DNA of 64,000 nucleotides from VBDM01 sp035499735. GTDB lineage: Bacteria; Pseudomonadota; Gammaproteobacteria; Burkholderiales; SG8-39. Where the stretch lies: positions 1-64,000 of the forward strand of contig DATJYC010000001.1 in NCBI GenBank assembly GCA_035499735.1. Direction: 5' to 3'. Both the position numbers and the translations under genes were made by a program. The notes beneath the pieces were generated by a model that made no database searches, had not been told where the DNA came from, and saw only the letters and a list, made by a program, of their open reading frames with translations. The stretch's first letter is position 1; every line of letters starts with the position of its first letter. This document shows, one piece after another, positions 42,123-50,252 of this stretch.

Positions 42123-42829
42123 CTAGGGCCGCGGAGAAATATCGCGATGTCGCGGACCACCGCATGGAACATGCGCTCGGTGAGCCGCTTGGTCTGCGTA
42201 TTATAGCGGCTGCAGTGGTAGCTATCGAAAAGGCGCGCGCCCGGCCGGACCTGAGGAAGCTCGTGAACGGCGTGGTGCGCGAAGCGCCGTTCTCCGGGGG
42301 CGAGACCGAGGGCCATCAGCACGGCGCGGTGGGCGACCGCGCCCAGCGCGAGTATCGCCCGCGGACGCACCGCGGCGATCTCGTGCGCAAGATACCGGTT
42401 GCAGCGCCGGACCTCGTCCGGCCGCGGCTTGTTCTGAGGCGGCACGCACTTCACGGCGTTGGTCACCCGGCAGCCGATGAGCTCGAGCCCGTCGTCCGGA
42501 TCGGCCGAGCCTTCGTGGCTCGCGAATCCCTGACTGTGGAGCGTCCTGTAGAGGAGGACGCCGGCATGGTCGCCGGTGAACGGCCGACCGGTGCGGTTCG
42601 CGCCGTGCATCCCCGGCGCGAGGCCGACGACGAGCAGCGCCGCACGGGCCGGGCCGAACGGCGCGACGGGCCGGGCGTGGTAGTCCGGGTGCTCCTTCCT
42701 GACGCGATCGAGGTGGCGCGCGAGCCGAGGGCAGTCGCGGCACTCGGGATCGAAGCCTGAAGGCGGTTTTGCGGTCGTCCGGGGAGGCGTTTTGTTATAA
42801 AATGCCGCCCTTTTGCTGCGAACTGCCAT
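42119..42829 (-). CDS. Uracil-DNA glycosylase, family 5 (UdgB-like)
   Basis: The protein has 236 residues. It has an N-terminal CRDCPRLARHLDRVR, as in Fe-S-type UDGs, then VVGLAPGMHGANRTGRPFTGD (motif 1), ITNAVKC-like VTNAVKCVPPQNKPRP, and the C-terminal H-containing SYHCSRYNTQTKRLTERMF. It removes uracil and related bases from DNA. The only usable start is the ATG at 42829, in the CCATGG shared with the start of efp, so the two genes are divergent with overlapping start codons. The uvrC partner fits a repair operon. Confidence 0.9.
   Translation of the reverse strand: MAVRSKRAAFYNKTPPRTTAKPPSGFDPECRDCPRLARHLDRVRKEHPDYHARPVAPFGPARAALLVVGLAPGMHGANRTGRPFTGDHAGVLLYRTLHSQGFASHEGSADPDDGLELIGCRVTNAVKCVPPQNKPRPDEVRRCNRYLAHEIAAVRPRAILALGAVAHRAVLMALGLAPGERRFAHHAVHELPQVRPGARLFDSYHCSRYNTQTKRLTERMFHAVVRDIAIFLRGPR
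42796..42801 (+). promoter_or_regulatory. -10 box of efp promoter
   Basis: TATAAA within GTTATAAAAT lies 26 bases before the efp ATG. It sits inside the first codons of the divergent glycosylase gene. No good -35 at 16-18 bases is seen. Confidence 0.45.
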
Positions 42830-43394
42830 GGCTAAGGTCCTTGCAACCGAAATCCGCGTCGGCCACCTGCTCGAGTGGGAAAAGCGGATCTGGCGCGTCC
42901 TGAAATGCTATCACGTGCACGTCGGCGGGCGCGGCGGCGCCTTCATGCAGGTCGAGATGAAGGACATCGAGAGCGGCACCAAGACCAACCAGCGCATCCG
43001 CACCGAGGACAAGGTCGAGCGAGCGTTCGTCGAGCCGCGCGAGATGCAGTATCTCTACCACGACGGCACCGGCTTCGTGTTCATGGACAAGGAAAACTAC
43101 GAGCAGCTCACGCTCTCGGAGGACATGCTCGAGGGGCAAAGCGGCTACCTGCTGCCGAACACCGACGTGAAGGTCACGTTCTACAACGACAAGCCGATCG
43201 GCCTCGAGCTGCCGCCCTCGGTTGTGCTCACCGTCACCGAGACCGACCCCGAGATCAAGAACGCAACCGTGACGACCTCGTTCAAGCCCGCCAAGACCGA
43301 GACCGGGCTCGTCGTGCAGGTGCCCCCTTTCATCGGCACCGGCGAGAAGATCAAGATCAACACCGATGACGGCGCTTACATTGAGCGCGCCTAG
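42828..43394 (+). CDS. efp: Elongation factor P
   Basis: The protein has 188 residues in three beta-barrel domains, and it relieves ribosome stalling at polyproline. It starts MAKVLATEIRVGHLLEW. The domain I tip reads HVGGRGGAF, so Arg35 stands where E. coli has the modified Lys34. The rest (VEMKDIESGTKTNQRIRTED, in part; IGLELPPSVVLTVTETDPEIK; TDDGAYIERA at the end) is standard. An Arg tip suggests EarP-type rhamnosylation, but no earP is next to it. Its start codon overlaps that of the divergent glycosylase. Confidence 0.96.
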   Translation: MAKVLATEIRVGHLLEWEKRIWRVLKCYHVHVGGRGGAFMQVEMKDIESGTKTNQRIRTEDKVERAFVEPREMQYLYHDGTGFVFMDKENYEQLTLSEDMLEGQSGYLLPNTDVKVTFYNDKPIGLELPPSVVLTVTETDPEIKNATVTTSFKPAKTETGLVVQVPPFIGTGEKIKINTDDGAYIERA

Positions 43395-43400
43395 CGCCCG

Positions 43401-44117
43401 ATGGTCACGCGAACCGCGCTCGTCACCGGGGCAAACCGCGGGCTGGGCCTCGAGACTGCGCGCCAGCTGGCGCGATCCGGTTACCGCGTAGTCCTCGCCG
43501 CACGCGACCTCGCGAAAGCCGAGGCGGCGGCGCAACACGTCCGCAAGGAAGGACTCGACGCTCTCCCCTTCCAGCTCGACGTCGCGAGCGACGAGAGCTG
43601 CGCGCGACTGAACGGGATCGGCGCGATCGATGCGCTCGTCAACAACGCGGGCGTGATGCTCGAGAGCGACGAGAATCCGCTCGCTGCGGGCCTCCTGAGC
43701 CAGAGCGCGATGGACATCACGCCTGACGTCATTCGCCAGACACTGGAGACGAACACGCTCGGCGCGTATCGCGTCATCCAGGCGATTGCACCCGGCATGC
43801 GCGAGCGCGGATACGGGCGGATCGTCAACGTGTCCTCGGGGCTCGGGCAACTCAACGACATGGGCGGCGGCTATCCGGCGTACCGGGTCTCGAAGACGGC
43901 GCTCAACGCGCTGACGCGCATCTTCGCCGCGGAGCTGAAGGGCACCGGCGTTCTCGTCAACTCCGTGTGCCCGGGCTGGGTGAAGACCGACATGGGCGGG
44001 CCCGGCGCGCGCCTCTCGCCCGAGGAAGGCGTGCGCACCATCGTCTGGGCCGCCACGCTGCCCGACGACGGACCGACCGGCGGATTCTTCCGGAACCTGA
44101 ACCCGATTCCTTGGTAG
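43401..44117 (+). CDS. SDR-family oxidoreductase (carbonyl reductase-like)
   Basis: The protein has 238 residues. The cofactor site is TGANRGLGLETARQL. NNAGV is present. The Ser/Tyr/Lys triad lies in NVSSGLGQLNDM and YPAYRVSKTALNAL. The C-terminal PGWVKTDMGGPGARLSPEEG is like plant and bacterial menthone/carbonyl reductases that prefer NADPH. It lies 6 bases after efp. The substrate is unknown. Confidence 0.88.
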   Translation: MVTRTALVTGANRGLGLETARQLARSGYRVVLAARDLAKAEAAAQHVRKEGLDALPFQLDVASDESCARLNGIGAIDALVNNAGVMLESDENPLAAGLLSQSAMDITPDVIRQTLETNTLGAYRVIQAIAPGMRERGYGRIVNVSSGLGQLNDMGGGYPAYRVSKTALNALTRIFAAELKGTGVLVNSVCPGWVKTDMGGPGARLSPEEGVRTIVWAATLPDDGPTGGFFRNLNPIPW

Positions 44118-44206
44118 CGCGACTTGCAAGGCTGCCGCAAGGCATGAAGCGCACAATGCCCTGGAGCGCGAGCCGGAGCTCGCGCAAGTCCCGTCAAGGA
44201 GGATCC

Positions 44207-44515
44207 GTGCGACATGGCCTGAACCTCGCAAGCGTGATTTCCATCGCCTTCGCCACCTGCGCGCTCGCGCAGAAGACGCCCAACGAGCCCCCGGGACCTT
44301 GCAAGGAGATCGCCAACGCCTGCCGCAATGCCGGGTTCATCAAGGGCGACTGGAAGAAAGGGGATGGCCTCTGGCGCGATTGCGTCGACCCGATCATGCA
44401 GGGCAAAAGTACCGCCCCGGGCGCGACGAAGCCGCTGCCCCAGGTGGACCCGAGCCTGGTTTCCGCGTGCAAGGCGAAGCACCCCAAGTACGGGGGCGGA
44501 AAAGTCGGCTCGTAG
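44207..44515 (+). CDS. Small secreted cysteine protein, unknown function
   Basis: The protein has 102 residues from a GTG with a strong Shine-Dalgarno AAGGAGG at 44196-44202. A signal peptide (about residues 1-22, ending ATCALAQ) precedes a mature part with four cysteines (GPCKEIANAC, WRDCVDPIMQG, SACKAKHP), probably two disulfides. A similar layout (AGFIKGDWKKGDGLWRDC) appears in unnamed betaproteobacterial exported proteins as far as I recall. It faces the CDF exporter, 3 bases away. Confidence 0.7.
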   Translation: MRHGLNLASVISIAFATCALAQKTPNEPPGPCKEIANACRNAGFIKGDWKKGDGLWRDCVDPIMQGKSTAPGATKPLPQVDPSLVSACKAKHPKYGGGKVGS

Positions 44516-44518
44516 CGT

Positions 44519-45445
44519 CTACACCACGTGATCCGGCGCCAGTTCGCACGGCTGCGCGCCGGTCTCGATCTGCACGGTCGTGTGGTGCACGCGGTAGTGC
44601 GCGCGCAGCTCCTTGCAGATTTCCGCGGTGAAGGCGTCGCCCGGGTGTCCTTTGGGCATGACGAGGTGCACGGTGAGCGCCGTCTCCGTCGTGCTCATCG
44701 CCCAGATGTGCAGGTCGTGGACTTCGGATACGCCCGCCAGTTTGGACAGGTAGGCGCGCACCCTGGTCGGGTCGATGTGCGCCGGCACGGCGTTGAGCGC
44801 CATGGTCACGGAATCGCGCAGTAGGCCCCAGGTGCCGACGATGATGACGAGCGCGATGGCGATGCCCATCACCGGGTCGATCCACAGCCATCCCGTGTAC
44901 AGGGTCAGCAGCGCGGCAAGGACGACGCCGAGCGAGATCGCCGCGTCGGCGGCGAGGTGCAGGAAGGCGGCGCGGATGTTGAGGTCGCCGCCGCTCCTCG
45001 CGAAAGGCAGCGCGCTCGCGGCGTTGATGACGATCCCGACGAGCGCGACCCACATCACGGTCCGGCTCGCGACAGGCTCGGGCTCGACCAGGCGCTGGAT
45101 CGATTCCCAGATGATCCCGCCGGTGACGAGGAGGAGTAGCGCAGCGTTGAACAGCGCAGCAAGGATGGAGGTGCTGCGCAGGCCGTAGGTATACCTCGCC
45201 GAGGGGCCACGGCGCGAGAGCCGGCCCGCGCCCCAGGCGAGCGCGAGCGCCAGCACGTCCGAGAGGTTGTGGCCAGCGTCGGCGAGCAGCGCCATCGAGT
45301 GCGCTAGCACGCCGTACACCGCCTCGACGACCACGAACGCAAAGTTCAGGCCGATCCCGAACGCGAACGCGAGACCGAAGTCGCGCGGCGCGTGGCCCTC
45401 GTGACCGTGATGGCCGTGATCGTGATCGTGGTGCTCGTGCGCCAT
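44519..45445 (-). CDS. Cation diffusion facilitator (zinc/cobalt/cadmium exporter)
   Basis: The protein has 308 residues with six membrane segments. It has a His-rich cytoplasmic N-terminus (HDHDHGHHGHEGH), the HxxxD metal site in HSMALLADAGHNLSDVLALA, a second site near HLAADAAISLGVV, and a cytoplasmic C-terminal domain. It probably exports Zn2+ in exchange for H+. It follows nagZ by 16 bases at the end of the lepA operon. Confidence 0.92.
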   Translation of the reverse strand: MAHEHHDHDHGHHGHEGHAPRDFGLAFAFGIGLNFAFVVVEAVYGVLAHSMALLADAGHNLSDVLALALAWGAGRLSRRGPSARYTYGLRSTSILAALFNAALLLLVTGGIIWESIQRLVEPEPVASRTVMWVALVGIVINAASALPFARSGGDLNIRAAFLHLAADAAISLGVVLAALLTLYTGWLWIDPVMGIAIALVIIVGTWGLLRDSVTMALNAVPAHIDPTRVRAYLSKLAGVSEVHDLHIWAMSTTETALTVHLVMPKGHPGDAFTAEICKELRAHYRVHHTTVQIETGAQPCELAPDHVV

Positions 45446-45461
45446 GGCGCGTAGTGTAGTC

Positions 45462-46460
45462 TCAGGCCGTCGCCTCCTGCACGGACCTCACCGCCCGCGC
45501 ATAGCGCTCGTCCGGGGCGGCCGGATCCCGGCCTCGCATCAACGCGAGCCGCCTGGGCTCGGGCGAGCGGTCCCTCAGCGCTTCGAGCACGCCCGGGACC
45601 GCTTCCGGCGCGTTGCACAGCAGCACCATGTCGCACCCGGCCTCGATCGCAGCGAGCGCGCGCTCGGGCGGACCGCCCGCGATCCGGGCGCCTTCCATGG
45701 ATAGGTCGTCGCTGAAGATCATTCCGTCGAACCCGAGGTGGCCGCGCAGGATGTCCCTGAGCCAGATGCGCGAGTAGCCCGCCGGGCGGTCGTCCACGCG
45801 GGGGTAGATCACGTGAGCCGGCATCACGCCGGCGAGCCCGCGGGCGATGAGCTCGCGGTAGGGATGCAGATCGGATGCATCGATGTCGTCGAAGCCGCGC
45901 TCGTCGACGGGGACGGCAACGTGCGAGTCGGCCTCGGCGTAGCCGTGCCCTGGAAAATGCTTGCCCACCGACGCTGCACCTCCCGCAGCGAGTCCCGCGA
46001 CGAGCGCGCCCGCGAGCGCCGCGACCACCGTCGGCTCGTCGGAGAACGCCCGGTCGCCGATCACGCCGCTCGATCCGAAGTCGACGTCGAGCACCGGCGC
46101 AAAGCTGAAATCCACGCCGTGCCTGCGCAGCTCGACCGCGATCACGTAGCCGATCGACTCGGCCAGGGCCCGCGCGCCGCCGGCATCGACCTCCCAGCGC
46201 TCGCCGAGCAGGCGCATCGGCGGGATGCGGGTGAAGCCTTCCCTGAAGCGCTGCACCCGCCCGCCCTCGTGGTCCACCGCGATCAGCAGCTCGGGGCGCT
46301 GCGTCCTGATGTCGCGAGTAAGCGCGGCGAGCTGCCCCGGCGATTCGAAATTGCGCGCGAACAGGATCACGCCTCCCGTCGATGGGTGGCGCAGGAGCTC
46401 CTTCTCCTCCGGGGCGAGTCGAAGGCCCGCGACGTCGAGCATTGCGGCGCCCGCATTCAT
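45462..46460 (-). CDS. nagZ: Beta-N-acetylhexosaminidase NagZ
   Basis: This cytoplasmic GH3 enzyme of peptidoglycan recycling removes GlcNAc from anhydromuropeptides. The protein has 332 residues. Key motifs are VDHEGGRVQRFREGFT, KHFPGHGYAEADSH (the mobile loop with the catalytic His) and IFSDDLSMEGA, with the nucleophile Asp. It starts at the ATG overlapping the acpS stop (ATGA). Confidence 0.96.
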   Translation of the reverse strand: MNAGAAMLDVAGLRLAPEEKELLRHPSTGGVILFARNFESPGQLAALTRDIRTQRPELLIAVDHEGGRVQRFREGFTRIPPMRLLGERWEVDAGGARALAESIGYVIAVELRRHGVDFSFAPVLDVDFGSSGVIGDRAFSDEPTVVAALAGALVAGLAAGGAASVGKHFPGHGYAEADSHVAVPVDERGFDDIDASDLHPYRELIARGLAGVMPAHVIYPRVDDRPAGYSRIWLRDILRGHLGFDGMIFSDDLSMEGARIAGGPPERALAAIEAGCDMVLLCNAPEAVPGVLEALRDRSPEPRRLALMRGRDPAAPDERYARAVRSVQEATA

Positions 46461-46861
46461 CCCGGCGGGCGTCCCGTGGCGTCCTCCCCTTCGATGACCA
46501 CGAAGGCGCACGCCATTCCGACCTCGTCGGTGAGCGAAAGGTGGACCCGCTCCACGCCGCGCCGCTCGAGAAGCGCGGCGAGCGCCTGCGAGAACTGGAA
46601 CGCCGGCTTCCCGGAGCGCTCGTTGACCACCCAGACGTTGTGCCAGCTCACCGGGTAGTGGATGCCTACGCCCAGCGCCTTCGAGAACGCCTCCTTGGCG
46701 GCAAAGCGCTTGGCGAGGTAGCCGGCGCGCTTCCTGCGCCGCCGGAAAACCTCGAGCTCGGACGCCACCAGGATCTTCGTCGCGAAGCGCTCGCCGAAGC
46801 GCGAAAGCGCCTGCTCGATGCGCTCGACCTCGCACAGATCGGTGCCGATTCCGAGGATCAT
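46457..46861 (-). CDS. acpS: Holo-[acyl-carrier-protein] synthase
   Basis: AcpS transfers 4'-phosphopantetheine from CoA to ACP. The protein has 134 residues. The motifs are IGTDLCEVERI (metal Asp at residue 8) and AKRFAAKEAFSKALG (Glu/Lys), with HLSLTDEVGMACAFVVIE near the end. Start and stop each overlap a neighbour by four bases (pdxJ and nagZ). Its substrate gene acpP is also in this window. Confidence 0.95.
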   Translation of the reverse strand: MILGIGTDLCEVERIEQALSRFGERFATKILVASELEVFRRRRKRAGYLAKRFAAKEAFSKALGVGIHYPVSWHNVWVVNERSGKPAFQFSQALAALLERRGVERVHLSLTDEVGMACAFVVIEGEDATGRPPG

Positions 46862-47601
46862 GCGCTCTGGCGGATGATTTCGAGATATCTGCGCACCGCC
46901 TCGCCCAGGCCCATTTCGAGCGCGTCGGCGACGAGAGCGTGCCCGATGGACACCTCCAGCACGCCCGGCACGGCGCGCAGGAACACGGGCAAGTTCGCGA
47001 GATTGAGGTCGTGGCCCGCGTTGACCCCGAGGCCCGCCCCCTGCGCGGCGCGGGCCGACTCTGCGTACCGGCGCAGCGCCGCGTGTTGTCCGGGCGTCCC
47101 GAAGGCGCGCGCGTAGGGCTCCGTATACAGCTCCACGCGGTCCGCGCCCAGCCTTGCCGCCGCGTCCATCGCCGCCGGGACCGGATCCATAAAGAGGCTC
47201 GCCCTCACCTTGAGCGCCTTCAGCTCGGCCAGCACCGCCTCCAGCTTGCCGCCGTCCCGCTCGAGGTCCCAGCCATGATCCGAGGTGAACGCGCCGGTCT
47301 CGTCGGGCACCAGGGTACACTGCGCCGGCCGGACCTGCCGCACAAATTCGAGCAGGCCGTGAAAGGGATTGCCCTCGATGTTGAACTCCGCGCCGGGCTT
47401 CTCCCTCACGACGCAGGAAAGTTCGCGCACGTCGTTCGCGCGCACGTGCCGTCCGTCGGGGCGCGGATGAACGGTGATGCCGTGCGCGCCGGCGTCGAGC
47501 GCGATGCGCGCCGCGCGGACCACGTCGGGAATGCCGATCGTGCGCGTGTTCCGCAGCAGGGCGATCTTGTTGATGTTGGCGCTGAGCTGTGTCGCCGCCA
47601 T
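46858..47601 (-). CDS. pdxJ: Pyridoxine 5'-phosphate synthase
   Basis: The protein is a 247-residue TIM barrel, making PNP from 1-deoxyxylulose-5-P and amino-acetone phosphate. It shows NINKIALLRNTRTIGIPDVV, GITVHPRPDGRHVRANDV (the His/Arg loop), VELYTEPYA and LGVNAGHDLNLANLP. It lies 4 bases after recO. Confidence 0.96.
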   Translation of the reverse strand: MAATQLSANINKIALLRNTRTIGIPDVVRAARIALDAGAHGITVHPRPDGRHVRANDVRELSCVVREKPGAEFNIEGNPFHGLLEFVRQVRPAQCTLVPDETGAFTSDHGWDLERDGGKLEAVLAELKALKVRASLFMDPVPAAMDAAARLGADRVELYTEPYARAFGTPGQHAALRRYAESARAAQGAGLGVNAGHDLNLANLPVFLRAVPGVLEVSIGHALVADALEMGLGEAVRRYLEIIRQSA

Positions 47602-47605
47602 GGCC

Positions 47606-48322
47606 CTAGAGAGAGAGCAGGTCGCGGAATATGCGCCGGCTCTTCAGCGGCTGGTATTCCAGGCGGTGATCGAGAAGAGCGCGCATCAGCGCCTTTGCCT
47701 CCTGCTGGGTCCGCGGATCGCCGTAGTCGTCCCGCCCCATGTCGAGGAGCGTGCGGCCGGATACTGCCGTGGCCGCCGCGCCGTTGATCTCGACCGGACC
47801 GCGCTCCGGGTCATAGCGGTAGGTCTTGGCCGGGTCGATGGCGCTGCCGCTCGCGCTGTCGCGGTCCAGCGTCATCGCGTAGCCGAGCTCCTTGAGCAGC
47901 GCCCGCTCGAAGGAGCGCAGCGCCGAGGCGGACTCCCAGTGCGAGGCGAGCTGCTCCAGCGCGGCCCGGTAGCGCGCGAACAGGGCATCGTGCGGGTCCT
48001 CGCGCGGAAGCAGGCGCACCAGCAGCTCGTTCACGTAGAACCCGCACATCAGCGCCTCGCCTTGGAGCCGCGGAGCCCCGCCGATCCACTCCGCGCGCGC
48101 GAGCGTCCGGACTTCGCCCTTGCCGAACCAGGAAAGCGCGAGCGGCTGAAAGCCGAGCAGGACGCCGCGCAGCGCCGAGCGCGGGCTGCGCGCGGCGCGG
48201 GCCACCATCGACAAGCGCCCGAAGCCCCGGGCGAACACCTCGAGAAGCAGGCTCGTCTCGCGGTACGGATAGCTGTGCAGGACGAAAGCCTCGCGGCTCT
48301 CCTGGCGGGCGCGCTCAGCCAT
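47606..48322 (-). CDS. recO: DNA repair protein RecO
   Basis: The protein has 238 residues. The N-terminal OB fold (EAFVLHSYPYRETSLLLEVF, then GRLSMVARAARSPRSALRG) is followed by a helical domain with NELLVRLLPREDPHDALF. The zinc cysteines of some RecO proteins are absent, as is common in betaproteobacteria. It loads RecA with RecR. It overlaps the era end by 8 bases. Confidence 0.94.
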   Translation of the reverse strand: MAERARQESREAFVLHSYPYRETSLLLEVFARGFGRLSMVARAARSPRSALRGVLLGFQPLALSWFGKGEVRTLARAEWIGGAPRLQGEALMCGFYVNELLVRLLPREDPHDALFARYRAALEQLASHWESASALRSFERALLKELGYAMTLDRDSASGSAIDPAKTYRYDPERGPVEINGAAATAVSGRTLLDMGRDDYGDPRTQQEAKALMRALLDHRLEYQPLKSRRIFRDLLSL

Positions 48323-49202
48323 AGCCCATGCGCCTCAGCGCAGCCTCGTCGTCGGTCCAGCCGCCGCGTACCCGCACCCAGGTCTCGAGGTAGACCTTGC
48401 CGCCGAGCAGCTTCTCGATGTCCCGCCTCGCCTCGGAGGCAATGGTCTTCAGCTTGCTTCCGCCCGCCCCGATGACGATCGCCTTGTGCCCCGCCTTCTC
48501 GACGACGATCGACGCGTGGATCCGCCGCACGCCGCGCTGCTCCTCGTACTTGTCGATTTCGACGTGGGCGCTGTAGGGGAGCTCCTCGCCGAGGTGGCGG
48601 AAGAGCTTCTCGCGTATGAATTCTGCGGCGAGGAAGCGCTCGTTCCTGTCGGTGAGCTCGTCCGCCGAGTGGATCGCCGGCTGCTCGGGAAGGTGGCGCT
48701 CGAACGTGCGCAGCAACTCGTCCAGCCCCTTTCGGCGCTTGGCGCTCACCGGCACGATCTCGTCGAACTCCGCCTCGCCCGCGACCTTCTGCAGGAAGGA
48801 CGGAAGCTGATCCGGCTCAAGCGCGTCGATCTTGTTCACCACCAGAAACAGCGTCGCGTCAGCGGGAACGAGACTCAGCACCGCGCGGTCCCCGGCGCTG
48901 AAGCGCCCCGCCTCGACCACCAGCGCGACCACGTCGACGCTGTCGAGCTCAGCCCGCACCGCCCGGTTCATGGCCCGGTTGAGGCCGCCACGGTAGCGGC
49001 TCTGGAACCCTGGCGTGTCGACGAGGATGAACTGAGCGGTCTCCGTCGTGAGGATGCCGCGCAGGGCGAGCCGCGTGGTCTGCGGCTTGCGCGAGGTGAT
49101 GCTGAGCTTCTGTCCGAGCAGCGCGTTCTGCAGCGTCGACTTGCCCACGTTCGGCCGCCCGATCAGGGCGATCGCACCGCAACGAAACGAGGCCGATGCC
49201 AT
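48315..49202 (-). CDS. era: GTPase Era
   Basis: The protein has 295 residues and binds 16S rRNA near its 3' end in 30S maturation. It has G1 GRPNVGKST, G2 region TTRLALRGI, G3 DTPGF, G4 NKID and a C-terminal KH domain (GHKAIVIGAGGSKLKTIASE). The usual rnc-era pair is kept. Confidence 0.98.
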   Translation of the reverse strand: MASASFRCGAIALIGRPNVGKSTLQNALLGQKLSITSRKPQTTRLALRGILTTETAQFILVDTPGFQSRYRGGLNRAMNRAVRAELDSVDVVALVVEAGRFSAGDRAVLSLVPADATLFLVVNKIDALEPDQLPSFLQKVAGEAEFDEIVPVSAKRRKGLDELLRTFERHLPEQPAIHSADELTDRNERFLAAEFIREKLFRHLGEELPYSAHVEIDKYEEQRGVRRIHASIVVEKAGHKAIVIGAGGSKLKTIASEARRDIEKLLGGKVYLETWVRVRGGWTDDEAALRRMGYG

Positions 49203-49214
49203 CGCCTGCCGCCT

Positions 49215-49919
49215 TCAGCCGCGGATCTGCTCGAACGCGCGCATTGCGGCTTCCTGCTCGGCGTTGCGGCGGCTGCTGCCGCTGCCGGTCGTGCGCACCG
49301 ACAACTGGGGGATGAGGCACTCGACCTCGAAGTTCTGCTGATGCGCCGCTCCGCGCGTGGCGAGCACCGAGTACTGGGGCAGCGGGATCCTGCGAGCCTG
49401 GAGGAGCTCCTGCAGGAGCGTCTTCGGATCCTTGCCGAGCGACCGCGGGTCGAGGTCCTTGAGCAGGGGCTCGTACAGGCGCCTGACGGTCTCGCGGGCC
49501 GCAGCGAAGCCGCCGTCCAGGAACGCTGCGCCCACCACAGCCTCCAGCGCGTCGGCCAGAATGGACGGACGCGAAGTCCCGCCGCTCCTCATCTCGCCTT
49601 CCCCCAAGCGCAGGTACTCACCCAGGCCGAGGTCCTGGGCCAGCTGGTGCAGCGCCTCCTGTCGCACCAGGTGCGCGCGCATTCGCGACAGATCGCCCTC
49701 GGGCAGGTCCGGAAACCGCTCGAACAGCTCCGCCGCCACGACGCAGTTGAGCACGCCGTCGCCGAGAAACTCCAGGCGCTCGTTGTGGGGCGCACCGAAG
49801 CTGCGGTGCGTGAGCGCCTGCGCGAGCAGCTCGGGCCGCGAGAAGCCGTATCCGACGCGCTGCCGCAGGCGCTCCGGGCTCACGGCAAAGTCATTCGTTG
49901 CTGCTCGCCGCGAAATCAA
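49215..49919 (-). CDS. rnc: Ribonuclease III
   Basis: The protein has 234 residues. The nuclease signature is NERLEFLGDGVLNCVV and the second acidic site is in ILADALEAVVGAAFLDGGF. The dsRNA-binding domain is at the end (DPKTLLQELLQARRIPLPQY ... GSSRRNAEQEAAMRAFEQ). Its start overlaps the DUF4845 end by 29 bases. It cleaves rRNA precursors and probably the pnp leader. Confidence 0.98.
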   Translation of the reverse strand: MISRRAATNDFAVSPERLRQRVGYGFSRPELLAQALTHRSFGAPHNERLEFLGDGVLNCVVAAELFERFPDLPEGDLSRMRAHLVRQEALHQLAQDLGLGEYLRLGEGEMRSGGTSRPSILADALEAVVGAAFLDGGFAAARETVRRLYEPLLKDLDPRSLGKDPKTLLQELLQARRIPLPQYSVLATRGAAHQQNFEVECLIPQLSVRTTGSGSSRRNAEQEAAMRAFEQIRG

Positions 49920-50241
49920 TGACGACGTTAACGTTGCCGAATAGCGGAATGCGCTTCGAGTATGCGGTCGAAACGACCAGCTCGTTTCCTTCCTTCGTCA
50001 CTTCGAGGTCCTTCGGGCCGATGACGTCGATGTCGTCTATCGCCTGGCGCAGCTGAAACGCGTATCGCACTTCGCCCACGGTCGCCGCCGGATTGGCGAC
50101 CGCGACCGCTTTGATCGCCTTCTTGACCTTGAAATACTCGATGTAGGCGGGCGCGATCTTGAGGCCGCCGATGGCGACGAACACGATCACGATGCACGCC
50201 ACGATCATCCCCATCAGGGTCAACCCTCGCTGGTTCCTCAT
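49891..50241 (-). CDS. DUF4845 membrane protein
   Basis: The protein has 116 residues. It starts MRNQRGLTLMGMIVACIVIV, a short basic head then one membrane helix, like a type IV pilin-type N-terminus. The rest is a small periplasmic domain (LKIAPAYIEYFKVKKAIKAV; YSKRIPLFGNVNVVIDF). It stands between lepB and rnc in many betaproteobacteria. The function is unknown. Confidence 0.88.
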   Translation of the reverse strand: MRNQRGLTLMGMIVACIVIVFVAIGGLKIAPAYIEYFKVKKAIKAVAVANPAATVGEVRYAFQLRQAIDDIDVIGPKDLEVTKEGNELVVSTAYSKRIPLFGNVNVVIDFAASSNE

Positions 50242-50252
50242 TGGATCACCTC

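Noticed and set aside
44519..45445. His-rich N-terminus of the CDF protein as a special metal sensor
   Set aside because: Such His stretches are common in CDF exporters.
47606..48322. RecO without zinc cysteines as a damaged gene
   Set aside because: Many betaproteobacterial RecO proteins lack them; length and frame are normal.
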